This document shows positions 9,268-22,303 of a stretch of DNA of 34,021 nt, one piece after another. The translations under genes were made by a program, and so were the position numbers. The number at the start of each line of letters is the position of its first letter. Positions within the stretch are counted from its first letter, which is position 1. Source of the stretch: Smittium mucronatum (Eukaryota; Kickxellomycota; Harpellomycetes; Harpellales; Legeriomycetaceae). The notes beneath the pieces were generated by a model. It saw only the letters and a list, made by a program, of their open reading frames with translations. It had not been told where the DNA came from and ran no database searches. Where the stretch lies: contig LSSL01003663.1 of the NCBI GenBank assembly GCA_001953115.1, positions 1 to 34,021 on the forward strand, written 5' to 3'.

Positions 9268-9580
9268 ATGATGTGCTTATTAATTAAAATATGTTCTTAT
9301 TGGCCATTTTTTATCATTATTTTTTCTCTTCGTGAGCTTCGTTTATATTCTCTTGCAAGAGAGGGTTTTATGAGTCTTAATACCTTGTACCATCATAAAC
9401 TTTAAAAGTAAACATTATCCACTTGAAGATATTTTAGCTATACACTATTTAGTTCGTTATGATTTGCGGAATGCACTAATCAACAGAAATAAGCACTCTT
9501 CTTACCAGTTACCAAAGTATTTAGGACTCAAAATGCTACAAAAATCCAATAATTTAAATCGTGCTATTTTAATAAAATAG
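9268..9580 (+). pseudogene. possible gene remnant: two overlapping coding-like frames
   Basis: A frame beginning with two ATG codons (9268-9273) runs 45 codons to 9405. It has a hydrophobic start followed by SLRELRLYSLAREGF. A second frame, open from 9374 to a TAG at 9578-9580 (68 codons), begins without a usable ATG and includes YPLEDILAIHYLVRYDLRN. The two overlap in different frames, so together they could be a frameshifted or intron-containing small gene. Amino-acid content is balanced rather than the Lys/Asn/Ile/Phe mix given by random AT-rich DNA, and base composition is less extreme than in the flanks. Inverted CCAAT-type motifs precede it. I recognise no family. Open runs of this length also arise by chance, so confidence is low. 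Confidence 0.25.
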
Positions 9581-11094
9581 ACTATCAATCATCAATCATT
9601 ATTTATTAGCCTTAAAATTTACACCTTAACGCTTTTAGGCAGGTATTTTTTGGAAAGCTTATAAAAATTATGGGGTTTTTTATTTTGATATTAGGGATAA
9701 AAATTAGGCGATAAAAATCATACATAAACCTTTCGGATTCGGATATTCTAAGTCTTTTTTAATTATTTATGAATATTTATTATAGATATTCTGAGTCGAT
9801 CCACTATTTGAGCTAAACAGTAAAAAATTGTTAGCTATTAATTGAGTGGTATCCCTCAAATCATATCTCCTATGAATGCCCCAAATGAAAGTTTTATTTC
9901 AATCGAACCAAATTTAATTATGAATAAATGCTCACAAATATAGATCCAATGCTATTAAAGCTCATTTTTCAAGTAAAATGCCTCTATTAATTTTAACTTA
10001 TCTATGTTTATGTATAAAAGTTTCAGATATACTCAAATAGTTTGGTTTTATAAAAGTGTCTTTTTTTTCCAATATAAATGACCTAGAAATAGAAATGTCA
10101 TGAGCGTATCAGTGCTATAAAAATTTGATTATTTTTAATATAAGAAAACCATGGCCTGTTTAATACATCCATTATTTTCATGTAATTGATTCGCTTAAAT
10201 ATTAATCGAGAAATTTGAAAATTAGTATATTTTGAAAAAAATAAATTTTTTTAAGGGATTATATATATTTTAAAAAATCTCGCTAGGGAAATAGTTGTCA
10301 TAAAGCATGTTTAACGAATTCAATATTCGAACTAGGTAATTTCTTTACAAGCTAAATCTAATTAAATATGTACATTTTCTTTATCTACAAAAATTTAAAA
10401 TGAAAGGCTCAAATTGGTCAACTATTTTTCTATTAGGTCAATACTCGGTCATAAATAAAATAGCGTTGATTAAAGCTTTATAAAATGGAGAATATATGCT
10501 AGAAATGATTTAAAATTAACAAAATTTTGATTATAAAGTTCGTTATACGTTCTATAATAAAATTAGTTGTATTGATATAGCAAGATGAATGAAGTAATTT
10601 GATCTAATTTCAGCAAGAGGATTTATAATATTCTTTTTAGACAATCAAAAACAATAATTTTCATGAGCTAAGGTGGATTTTATACTATTTAGTACTTGTT
10701 AATTTTGGATTCATTAATTTTGAACATTTTTTTTAAGAATATTATCTATTCAATGGAATATATATGAAAAATAATCCTGGCTACATCAAATTAGGTAATT
10801 TTATAGTATTATTAGTTTGGAAATTCTCTTTGAGAGTGGTCATTTCTCTTAATTTTTTACATTCTTTACGAATTTTAATTATAATATAAAAAAATATGTA
10901 AGGTTTTTGATTAGTGCAAAATCGAAATTGCGAATATAGATTTTGTATTGAAAAAAAAGGGAGATATTAATTAAATTTGTCTATTTATTTATCTTTATCG
11001 GCTTAGAGGCGGTTAAATTGCTATTAGCCAAAGTTTTTAATTGTAAAAAGAAAGTGAATTTTTAAAAATAACATTCTTTATACCATATTAATTC
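9581..11094. other. AT-rich desert, left flank of the inverted repeat
   Basis: No gene is seen. Around 9699-9711 it contains a 13-mer, AAAAATTAGGCGA, shared with the foldback element at 27.75 kb, perhaps a trace of the same family. If the inverted repeat extends past the window, the part of this stretch next to 11095 belongs to its left arm. Confidence 0.45.
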
Positions 11095-11558
11095 TTGAAA
11101 ACTTTGTTAGTTATTAAATGTTGAGTATTATAAAATCCTGAAATTTTTAATAGTGGATTTTTTTTTAATTTCTATTTAGTTTTTCGAAAATGTACTTTAA
11201 ATTAGTATTAGCAATCTTTTTTCTTATAACTCACCTTGCAAATTATATTAAATTGTGAAAATTCTTATTAGATCAATAAATTCGAAAAAAGTTATTTATA
11301 AGTTTCTCTAGCGTACTCGAGTCTTTTGATTTTTCATTATTATAATTTCACTATTAAGTTTATTAGTGATAAATTTTTGTCCATTATGTTATATTCATGT
11401 AAAGACTCAATAAACATAAGTTTTATTAAAATTCATAAATTTTGACATAATTTAATTTTTTTCTATTCAATACATATTTTATAGATCTTTTTATAATATA
11501 AGTATTGCATATAATCTTCCCTTTTCTTGGTAGTGCTTGTGATGAAAAAAAATGTTAT
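11095..11558 (+). repeat. left arm of a long inverted repeat
   Basis: It is the reverse complement of 33558-34021 without a single gap: every position pair sums to 45116. Only two mismatches were found in 464 bp (11194/33922 and 11217/33899). Beyond 11558 mismatches rise quickly (11559, 11568, 11572 and onward), so the inner edge lies near 11560-11585. The outer edge is not visible. No gene lies in the arm. Confidence 0.95.
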
Positions 11559-11575
11559 AATTTGTTACACTGATA

Positions 11576-13499
11576 TAATTAAACAATAAATTAAAAAATA
11601 TATAATATATTTCGAATGAGATTTAGATATTTCAGTTTGTAGTTTTTTTTATTTAAGGAAGCTATATCATAAATATATTATTCTCAAAACTGAAAAAAAA
11701 TGCATACATTCAATTCAATTTGAATTTAGTAATGTATTTTTTTGAAAAATAAAATGGGTTTTTGCCGCATTTCAAAAAAAATACCAAAAAAATAGTAATA
11801 ATTAATAGGATGATTATTTATTTGCAATTATTTAGATTCAAATTGTTTTCCTAATCTTAATTTCTATAGGAATGTTGATATTTTTGAGAATTATATCCTT
11901 TAAATAAGTTAATTTTATCATTTTATCTTTTAAAAAAGGAGTTTTGATTTTATATCATTTTTATAAGGAATTTATAATACCAAAATTTTTTGCATCAAAT
12001 TTATATCCTGAAAAAAATCGTATTTAAATTAAACAATTTAAAATATAAATATAAATATTGATCAAATTTATTAATAAAATTTATCATACTTATAGTATTT
12101 TTCTATTTTTTCCACAGAAATTTTTTGAAAAATATCACTTCCAATTACGGTAATAGTAAAAATTATCACTAAAAAGTTGGTAATTTTATTGGGCAAATTA
12201 GATTCTAGTTATATAATTAATCGGCTCATAAATAGTAAAATTTTGTCGGAATAAATTTATTTGAATTCAAGAATAGCAAAAATTGATTCCTGATTATTGA
12301 GTTTAATTTAAAGATTTTATTACAGAATTTTTTACTCCTTTCTAATTAAATTTGAAAAAAATATAGTTGAATCTGGAAAAAGTGAAAAAAATTTTAAAAA
12401 AAATTAAAAATTAACTCGAAATTAGTAAATATAATTTCTCGTAATTCGCCCAATTGGAAAGAATTATAAATTAAACAAATTTGATCTACCAATTAAGAAA
12501 AAAGAAAATTTGAATTCTAATTAATTTAATCTAAATTTGGTAAAATTGAAAATTCTGTAGTTTTTTTAAATTTGATTTTGGATATTTTAGGATTATAGTA
12601 GCAATACTAAATTTACGAATTTTTTTACTTTTTTAAAATTCAAACTCAATTTTTTTGAATTTAAAATTAATTTTTCCGTAATTGGAATAGCAAATTTTTA
12701 TTCATTTTCTATTTTTTTCAATTGATTTAACTAAAACCAAATTAAAATCACTTATTTTGTATTAAATTAATTAGCTTTTTACATGATTTGATTTTTTCCA
12801 AATTGGATTCACTTTTTTTAGACTAGTCTATTTTATTTCCAAATTGATTTAGAAATTTTTTAATTAATTCAAAAAAAAAGTACACCTAAATTTGAAAGTA
12901 TACCGATCATAAAATCCCTTATAAAATTTACCAGAAACACCGAATAGAAATTCTTCAAATTTTTCTAACATATGATTGAAAGATTGGTTTTTCAATAAAA
13001 ATTTCAAAATTTATATTCCCCTAATTTTTTTTGATAATACTCCATAATTTTATACTTTATTTTTTATATATCTACAAAAATTTTGTCTGAAAACATATTT
13101 AACGTCTTTAAATTGGATTAATTACAAAAGATATTATAAAAATTCATGATTTTTACCAGATCAGATTTTTAAGTTATAAAAACCTCATCATTTTTTTAAA
13201 AGAAATTTTTTATATATTCGAGTATGGTTAATATCATCTGATAAATGTTAAAAAATAAATATCAGAAATGTTTAAAAAAAATTAATATATGTACAAAACC
13301 ATATTAAAAATAATAAAAACCACCTAAAGAGTGAAAAAATTACGATAATAGTGAAAAAATTCCCATATTTATATATTTGGAAGATTATTTATCCGATAAA
13401 TTGATTTTAGACTATCTTTTTTTAAAATTTTATAACAATTAGACCGATAAATATTTTTCTATTTTCGGAATTAGATTCTATATCCAATTAGACTGGTAC
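11576..13499. other. AT-rich desert inside the inverted repeat
   Basis: No gene is seen. There are many short A/T homopolymer runs. AGTGAAAAAATT recurs at 13330-13341 and 13350-13361. The 10-mer CCAATTACGG near 12141 recurs inverted near 12674. These look like ordinary AT-rich slippage products or old satellite traces. Confidence 0.4.
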
Positions 13500-14270
13500 A
13501 AATCCTCTCTTCGAAACTTTTATTGTGAGGCTAAAGATGAGGCAACGCTATGTGCAATGTTATTAGCTCACTCATTGCCCTCACCCAGCAGAGACCTTAG
13601 GTCAGGTATTACCCTCTTACTCCTCCTATCCGCACTTTGAAAATTGCTTCCCGTACTGTTAACACTAAGTTTTTGTACTGCCTCCTCGTATGAATAATAG
13701 TCGAAAACCTTACAGGGGGTTGGGACCAGAACTTAACTAAAGCCCCAGTAAAGAATATAATAATTCTTTCATAACCTGTTCTGCCTGCAATTCGACCAAT
13801 GGGTTTAAGTCATCGAATAGAGCAGATAATTTAGTAAGGAGGATGCCGAAGCATCGCTATCTCTATTTCCCTCCACTTTTCACCAATCATCAACCTCTGG
13901 GGCAATTCTGTGAGGATAAGCACCGGACTCGACCAATTCATGATTGCGCATAACGATGCCCATTGCACTATATATGCCAATTCCTTCACTAAGAATGAAA
14001 AAATAAAAATAACTAAAATATTAAACCGGAATTACTGGTAATAAACCCAGTCCACGAAACTACCAAAATAATGACTAAAATAAACTTGACCAAACACTGG
14101 TAAAAAAAAGTCGAATAATATAAAAATAGTTATATTCAAAACTAAAAAAAAACACCAGCTAGACTATTCAATTAAACTGTAAAGAGACTAAACAATCTTC
14201 ATGCGTGCTAAGACTTCCAGAATATAAAGGAGGCATAGTTTCACCTAGGACAAAAATGCGCGTTCTAATA
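13500..14270. other. less AT-rich island, possible old insertion or gene remnant
   Basis: Base composition changes sharply at both ends and is clearly richer in G+C than the desert on either side. On the minus strand, partial open frames follow each other with shifts: about 40 codons with ALFDDLNPLVELQAEQVMKE (about 13845-13735), then about 54 codons with VFDYYSYEEAVQKLSV (about 13720-13565). On the plus strand, a 69-codon run around 13740-13950 includes CSACN. I cannot tell which strand, if either, was coding. I see no terminal repeats, poly(A) tail or target-site duplication. It may be the decayed body of a retroelement or a dead gene. Confidence 0.45.
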
Positions 14271-17200
14271 CTTTTCTATATATATTTGACAATTATTTCA
14301 TAAAAAATTGATTATAAAAATTTGTTAAATATTGTGCAACTAATTCCTTCAATTTAGGATGTAAATCTTTTCTGAATATATAAAAATTATTTCAAATTTA
14401 ACTAAAGGAAAATATTGAAATTAATTTTTTTTGATCAATAATTTCATTTTGATCCGTCTAGATAACTTTTCAAGATGATAAAATACTTTTTTTTATATTC
14501 CAATATAAATAGCTTATAGTAATATTACGGAAAATTTTGAGAAAATCAAAAACACTTAATTTTTATTATGGTGGTTATTATGATATAACTGTATAACAGA
14601 AAAATTATTAAACAAATAATGAGACATCAATATAGATGTTATTTAGATTTTTGATAAAAAAACATTAATTTCGATCTAATCTCATTTTTTTATCCGACAT
14701 ATAGAGTCGATTTTCGCCAAAATATTTTACTTTTTATCTTCAGTCATCCCTTCGTATTTAAAACTTTTATGAAATTACATTTATCTTTTTATTAAATTTC
14801 CGCAACTTACAAAAAGAACAAATGTCAAATAAAATCGAATTAAAGCTATATTTTAACATCGATTTTTTTTTTCCTTTATCGAAAAATATTTAATTCAAAC
14901 CGTAAGAAAAGATTATCATTGAAAATTTATTGAATCTTTCGTAAAAATCAACAAATTTGCTATCAGAAGGTATTAATTTGCATTTTTTTCAATTAATTGT
15001 ATCGTTTATATTTTAAATAAATTTTATCAAACATCTTTTGAATTTTTTTTGTCAATATATTCCAATATTATACAATCGTGCAAGCCATATGTCAAAAAAG
15101 AGTCATATTTTGAACATATTAAGATACGGTCAATCTTTTTGATAAATTAATATCAAAAATATGCTTATGAAAGAAAATTTTAATTAGATAATACAGTCTG
15201 GGGTAAAAAGATGATTGTAAAATATATTTTATATTATTATTTCATTGAAATCGATAAAATTTGTTGTAAAAATATCGAAAAACTTTTTTTTTTCGAGATA
15301 TTCCATCAAAGGTGTCTAAAATAATTTAAATTCTATCTTTGTTATCAAATTTAAATTGACTAAAAGTCACTAAATTTTTTTTTTATTAAATCATAGATAA
15401 TTATTAGGTCTACATATAGATTTTTCAGCGATAAAAAAAAATTAGTGTTTAAAAGTAACTAGCATTCGAATTCATTGATTAAATTAATTGAATTTTTTTA
15501 AGCTTTAGATGTTTTTTTGGTGAATTAATGTAATTCTAATGTTTCCCTGAGGATTATATTTCTTGGGATAAAACTATAAATTAGCGCACTGTTTTTTTAC
15601 AAAATTTTAGCAGTTGCAGAATATATCTGTCTAATTCGAAACCATTGGTTTCACAAATAAAAAACTGTTATTAGAAAATATGTATGTGAGCTCATTAAAA
15701 GTTCCGAATTTTAGAGAGTAAACATTTTTTTATTGTTGATAAAATTTCCGATTCAACTCGTTTAATGAAATTAAAAATATCTTTTTACCCTCTAATTGCG
15801 ATAAATAAATAATAATAAAATCTTTGACCTCTTTAAGTTAAAAACTAATTTTAGTTTTTTTTCTTAGTGAGGTAGCTATTCTATATCTGAGTCTTTAACT
15901 ATTTCAATTGAATTTTTAAAAATATCTATTATAATGTTAAATTTCCATTATCGGTACCGATCCTATATGGTTTTATTATAAATTTCAAGCCCATTATTTT
16001 TTTTTGTACTAAGTATAATATAGCATTTCTACCAATTTGTGTTATTCTTAAAAAATATATGTAAGATCTTGGATGTCGTATAAGAAAGTTTTTTTGATAT
16101 GCCTATTTTTTAAAAAATAGGTATTTTTCTTTTTAGAAAACTTTTTGTGAAGGAAGAGATTTTTTTTTTCATAAATCTTTGTATATAATTTGTTTAAATT
16201 GGTTGGATTTTTTTTTTTCACCGAATTTTTTTTTCAGATTTTAGGTTAAATGATACCAAGTGTTAGTTATTAAATATACTAATCCGAATTCATCAGCCGC
16301 ATTAGTTATTTGCGTTGCTGACTAATAAATAAATATATATATATCTGTGCTAAACTCTCCATTTTCCAACTCTACTTTTGAGATATTCACTATCCGGATT
16401 AATGAATTTTTATCTCCACGCTTAAAATAGATATTTATATCGATATAAATTTCTTATTGATATCTTCGATACCAGAAAATATCACAGGGTGATTTTTATA
16501 TATTTATTTGAATTTGGAATTAAAAGTAGATTCTTAACTTGAGATAAATTTTTTATTTGATTTCTCGATGAATCTATAGTTATTAGGTTTTCTATATTGG
16601 AAAAGAACCGTCCACATATAAAAATTGAAAATATCTTAATTTCAAAAACTTTGTGCATATTTCTAGTAAGAAATATGTAGTAACAGTAACATTTTTTTCT
16701 TCTTCTGCATATAATTTCTAAATTTAGATTTAATATTCTTTATTTTTATTAGATATTCTTTATTTTCAAGTTTTTTTTAATCTTTTTTGATTTTAAACTT
16801 AGTTTATCCAAAACTAAAATTTCTCATTTGTGGTCAAAAATTTCGGTCAGCGTAAAATTATAAAATTGGATTTAATATTTATAAGTCGAAACTATGCCGT
16901 CTCTATACGTATTAACTCTTGCCTTTAATGGGAATTCATTATCCTTAAGTCTACATTGATATAAATTTTGGATAAATATAATTTCAACTTTTTTGTTTAT
17001 ATAATCCTTAAATTTATCTTTCGATTTTAATTTATCTCGTTATCAACCAAATCGCATTCAATAAAAAAATTTAAAATTTTCAAAAATAGTGTATTTTTGT
17101 GCTTAAACTAACAATTATGTAGTAAAAATAAAAAATAAAATAAAAAGAGAAAAGAGAGAGAATAAAATTAAGTAAAGATTTCGGGCAATAAATATGTATC

Positions 17201-18090
17201 TGTAAAATCTGATGCAAATTTCATTTCAAAAAAAAAATAAAAAGGGTTGTGTCAATTTATTTTTTTTACATTTACTCAAAATTAAAATTGCTGGATTTAA
17301 TTTTTTGTCGTTGTTTAAATTAATCAGAATATTTTTTATGCTATTGATTAATTTATAAAAAAACAATTATCTTTGATTCACTTAAACCTCTTATAATTTT
17401 ATTAGCAGACACTTAAAATAATATCCATGAGATTATTTGCACCATATTCATTAAAAATTCAATTTGATGAATAGTTGTAAATTTTTTTCAAAAATTGGTT
17501 TGAAATTTTTTTTTTTCATTAAATTAACTATATATAAACATATAGTTATACTAGTATTAAATCAAATAAAATACCATAATTCAATAATTTTATTATTTCT
17601 TGTAATATTATAATTGTTGATGGTAGAAAGTTGTAGAATATAGCTCTTTGCAGAATAGTTGATATAATCATTAATTCCAATAAAAAAAAAACTAAAGTAT
17701 AGAAGTTTTTTATAAAAATTTTATTCATAAATAAATAATATTACAAGCTTTCCATGATCAAAAAAACTTTATTAAATTTTATTTCTATATATAGAATATT
17801 ATAAATAAATTTAATAATTTTAAAGAATATTTTTCAAAAAAAAATTAATTAAATGATACAATTCACATTTTTAGCTTGCTATTTAATTTTCTTAGATTTT
17901 TTAGCAAATCTTAAAACATATTAGGAATCAAATGAAATTTAAAAAAATTGAAACTGCATAATAATGTACACTTTAAGGGTTTCTAATAAGAATTTATTTT
18001 TTGATTATCTATCCAATACAAAAATTTTACTTAATTTAGCGTCTATTATTTTTTTGCATTGGATTTTAATTATGGGGAAATTCCTAGGTT
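14271..18090. other. AT-rich desert
   Basis: No gene is seen. Two notable palindromes occur: ATCGGTACCGAT at 15950-15961, and a perfect 20-base palindrome of the form CCTA-T-run-A-run-TAGG at 16102-16121 with partly matching outer arms out to about 16080 and 16150. A short hydrophobic open frame at 17546-17728 (minus strand) is within chance expectation. Confidence 0.4.
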
Positions 18091-18704
18091 TTACGTAGGA
18101 ATTTCAAAAGTTTTCCTTTTTAAATTATAGATATTTTTAATTGAATATTTAAAATTTAAAATTTGAAATTTTTGTTTTTTTTTAAAAATAAAATAAATTC
18201 CACAGAAAAATGTTGATAAACTGGTATATACAATACTGTAAATAAAAACAGATTTTAGCCTAAGTGATAATGTCACGTTATTAATTTTCTCCACCCACCG
18301 TGCTTTTTATTCTAGGTTTTTTTTTATCAATTATTGATAAGAAGAATATGTTTTGTAACGAAAAGCGTTCTTATTTTTATTTTTAGTAAAATTGTGAGCT
18401 CCGTATACCCTGCCTTGTTAAAAGGTATAAGTTAAAATTTTTGAGTTGATTAAACCAGTGTAAATATATATGTGAAAACAAACCCAATTTGGATAAAAAA
18501 GATATCAGAACAATTTTAACATTAAAAAGTGTTGGGGAAACAATCTTCAACCCTATAGCGGTATTTCATCGCAACACTTATCTTAACAAAACCTGTGACT
18601 TTATTAATACAGGTTTTAATGTGGATGCAAATTGCTATTTTTTCATTGAAAAATATAAACATAATCTTTTTTTTAGTATATTAATCTCATTCTGTACATA
18701 TTAA
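18091..18704. other. possible gene remnant with short frames on both strands
   Basis: Composition is less AT-biased here, especially at about 18290-18620. A minus-strand frame (18294 to 18091) opens at a GTG and has one likely membrane segment around SIVYTSLSTFFCGIYFIF. A plus-strand frame (18489-18704) opens at TTG and includes SVGETIFNPIAVFHRN. Neither has an ATG start and their relation is unclear. Inverted pairs lie inside: AAAACCTGT/ACAGGTTTT (18588-18617), and AGTGTTG and CAACACT around it, which would equally suit a small foldback element. Confidence 0.25.
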
Positions 18705-21700
18705 AATTATTTACTTATTTCTTCTTTCTCCAATATTATTTCAGGAAAAAAACTTTTTACACATAGCTAAATTAGACCAAAAACTAAATAATTTATATTA
18801 TAAAAAGATGATTCATCATATTTGATAGATTGTATTATTTCAGGAAGAAAAAAGCATTAAAAATAACTAAAAATTTTAATCGAGTTAAATTCCTAATGAG
18901 AACATATTTAACATTGAAGAACATGCATTAAGAATTCAATTAAAAAATATTTTAAGAAGTGAAAATTTAATTTATTTAAAATAAACTAAGTGTTCATTTC
19001 ATAAAAAAATTAATATACACAAAGGGGACAAGAAGCTCTAACAATTAAATAAAATTTAATGATAGAATCCCTATCTCATTGGATTTTTTTCCAAAAAATA
19101 GGATATCACAATGGAGTCACTAAAAATATGTTTGTAATGATAATATCCATAGTATATTTTGTCACTTAATGAATCAGTTTAAAAATAATTTCAGTGTAAA
19201 ATATAAAAAGTAGATGAATTAATCTCTATTAACAAAAATATAATCCCAAAAATTTCATTACAAAAAAAAATAGTTTCAAAAATAAGATATGAAAAATATT
19301 TAATTTATCATAATAAAACCTCATTTAATCTTATACTTTGTCTTTCATATACTTATATTTTATTTTTTCTTTAATCTATAATTTTTTTGAAATAAAATCC
19401 TGCAAAGTTCATAACTTTTATCTAGTGTATTCCGGCAGTATAACTTTTTAATTATATATTTTTTTATTTAATTTTATAAACTAAATAAGATATATATATT
19501 TTTTTAAGAATTTATTATCATATTTATAACTAAAGTCTATTCTTTTAGTAATGATTAGTAATCAACAAACTATTATCCCTCATCCACTTTATGGATTTAT
19601 TTACAATGTTTAAATATTCTTAAACAGTCAGTTAATTTACCTTCAGAATTTTTTTTCTTTATCAGTTAAATTAGAATATGGAAGAAAAATTGAGGAAATA
19701 TCATTAGATATATTTAAATTTATAAGATAGGCCTGTTGCATTAGTGATAATCGATTTCTATTATTATTTCTCACTTATATTTGAATGGAATTTTTTTTGA
19801 TTAAACAATAAATATTATGTTATAAATACCACAATTTTTGTTTTTTTACCAAATATTTTTCCTACAAGACACCCTTCGTATATTTATTATAGCTTAATCA
19901 TTTAATAAATCTAGAATTTTTGATATTATTCACTTCGAAAATTATATTTATGTGAAAATAATCTCATTTTTAAAAATGATGGAATTTTTTTAAAAAAAAA
20001 ACAAATTTATTATACCAGAAAATTTTTTTGATCGATTTACCAAAATAGTTTCTTAAATCATTGATAATATTCCAATCTGAACTATATTTTCCTAATAAGA
20101 TTTTAAAATGACTTTTTTTAAGAACAATTTTTATTACGATTATTTCGGTTAAATATCATCCAAAATAATAATATGTATCTAATGCGCAGTAATTTTTCAT
20201 TATATCTTATATCAAAAAGTGTTTTCGGGGAATTTAAATTTTTCACTAATTATTCTAAGTCAGATTAATCATCAGGATTAATGGAAATAGATTTTATAAC
20301 AAAAGGATAAACTGGAGATATTAGTTAAACTAAGATAAGAAGTAAAGGAAAAAAGTTGAAAAGCTTAACCATTCCATCATGGCTAAACTTCCATATTTAT
20401 ATGTAATCGAGTTTTGAGAAAAAAGTTCAATTTGAAATATTTTAATCGGTTTGGATGGCACCTATAAATTTTAATGAGCTGATTGGCTCATTATAGCGGA
20501 TTTATAATTTTTTATAAATACATTTTATGGTAAAAAAAATTTCTGGACATATAAATTTTATGTTAAAACTATTTTGTATTTTTTATAGTTTTTTTTACAT
20601 TTAAATCAAAAAATTTGCCACAATTTCATTATTTTTTTAATTACTTCTGAAATAATATTAAAACCAATTAAATTTTATAAAGTATTTGATAAACTTTATT
20701 TGTAATTTAATCAGATAATTTAAAATTGATCTAAATTACATTTATTGTTTTTTTTAGTAAATTTTTTAAAAAATTCATCTGTAAACTATGTAAAAAGTTT
20801 TAGATAATTAAATAATTTGTTATATTTTGATCATATAATCTATATTTTTTCTACATATTTTAAATTTTTTTCTTTTTCATTTATACGTAATATTGTATTT
20901 AAAAGAAAATAAATATTATTTTTCGGCTCTAGTTCCTTATTATAATGTTGGAAAATATTTCAAAGTTTATTGCTGAATTATTAATGCATAATAATTAAAT
21001 AAATACAATCAATTTAGCTAATTATTATTAGAAGTTATTAAATGCATTATATATATTAAAAATCATGTAGTTTTTTAAAATTTAGGATAGTAAAAAAAAT
21101 ATAAGATAGAGAATAATATTATCTAAAATTATAGAAATGATTATGAGTATCTTAAATAAAATTAACAGTAAAAAAATTCTTATTTTTTAACAAAGATCCA
21201 ATTTATTAGATTTTTTGAATGCTAAATTTAAAAATTTTTATAAAATAGTAAACAATATAGATGTTCTATATATTGAATAATATCGATGTCTTTTATGAAT
21301 ATTAAATTAAAATTAAATACGTAGGGATAAAAAAAAATATTAAATAAAAAAAAATAAAAAATTCTTACTAATTAAATTATCAAACTATTATATACTATTT
21401 TTTTTTAAGTTTTTTTTATGCTCTAGATTTTGTAAATAATTTGGCTAATATAATATATATTTGAAATTTCTTAAGATAAGTAAGCTTTCTAAACTTTACC
21501 AAAAAAAAAAACAGATTAGATTTTTATAGCCACTCACATCTTTTTTTAATTCTTTTTAATATTTAATTTTATTCTAATGTTAAAAATCATAATTTAGTAT
21601 TAATAATTCAAAATAAAAAAGTTTAGTTGAATTTCTTATTTGAAGGGTTTTACAAAATTTCGATACCAAATCTGGAAAGTATTACATATTTTTAATATTT

Positions 21701-22027
21701 TAGTTTCTATATTTTATAATTAATAAATTTTATAACTCTTTACAATCTCATTTTATTGAATTCCGTAAAAAATATCTATTTACTAACTAAATTATTATTA
21801 CTTTGCTTTAAAAAAAGTTTTTATATTTCATAAATTGGTTCGGGAAAGGTTTTAAAAACTCTGAAATCATTATTATCCCATAATCTGAAAATTTTCCGTG
21901 ATTGTAAAATAATTAATATCATTAATGAAATATCTAATGATTTTTTTACACATCTTTTATGCTTAAGTTTAGATTCAAACTTTTTATATTATTAAAGTGT
22001 TTTTCATAGCAATAGGCCCTTTTATTC
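18705..22027. other. AT-rich desert with one extended hairpin
   Basis: No gene is seen. At 20463-20506 an imperfect hairpin combines TATAAAT/ATTTATA with TAATGAGC/GCTCATTA around a TGATTG loop. It may be the core of an old foldback element. Confidence 0.4.
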
Positions 22028-22303
22028 ATTCCAATATTCATTTTTTTATATTCCAATAGACACTTTTTTTAGATTTGAGGGGGGAATTTTTTGTTGAAAA
22101 TTTAAAAAGAGCTATTATTGGACAGAATAATTATTTATACAAATCAAAAAGCAAAAGCTTGTAATACCCAAAAACAATTAGATTTTAACCAATAATTACA
22201 TTATTAATTTTTATTAATTAAAGTGGCTTATTAGTTATAAGTTTGGCCCCACAGGTACAGAAAAAAATACCTATTGGAATGAAAAAAAAGTGTATATTGG
22301 AAT
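22028..22303. mobile_element. MITE-like element with long terminal inverted repeats
   Basis: The 276-bp element has ends that are imperfect reverse complements for about 60 bp. Each end begins ATTCCAATA and repeats ATTCCAATAG about 22 bp further in, followed by a T-rich block and a G-rich block (GAGGGGGG on the left, GTGGGGCC on the right, read inward). There is no open frame. This is the shape of a non-autonomous DNA transposon. A clear target-site duplication is not visible. A degraded relative lies at 23830-24085. Confidence 0.65.

Noticed and set aside
13500..14270. Solo LTR interpretation of the compositional island
   Set aside because: No TG...CA ends with a matching short target-site duplication could be found.
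17546..17728. 60-codon hydrophobic minus-strand frame with ATG
   Set aside because: It is mostly Ile, Leu, Phe and Asn codons, as produced by random AT-rich DNA, with no other support.
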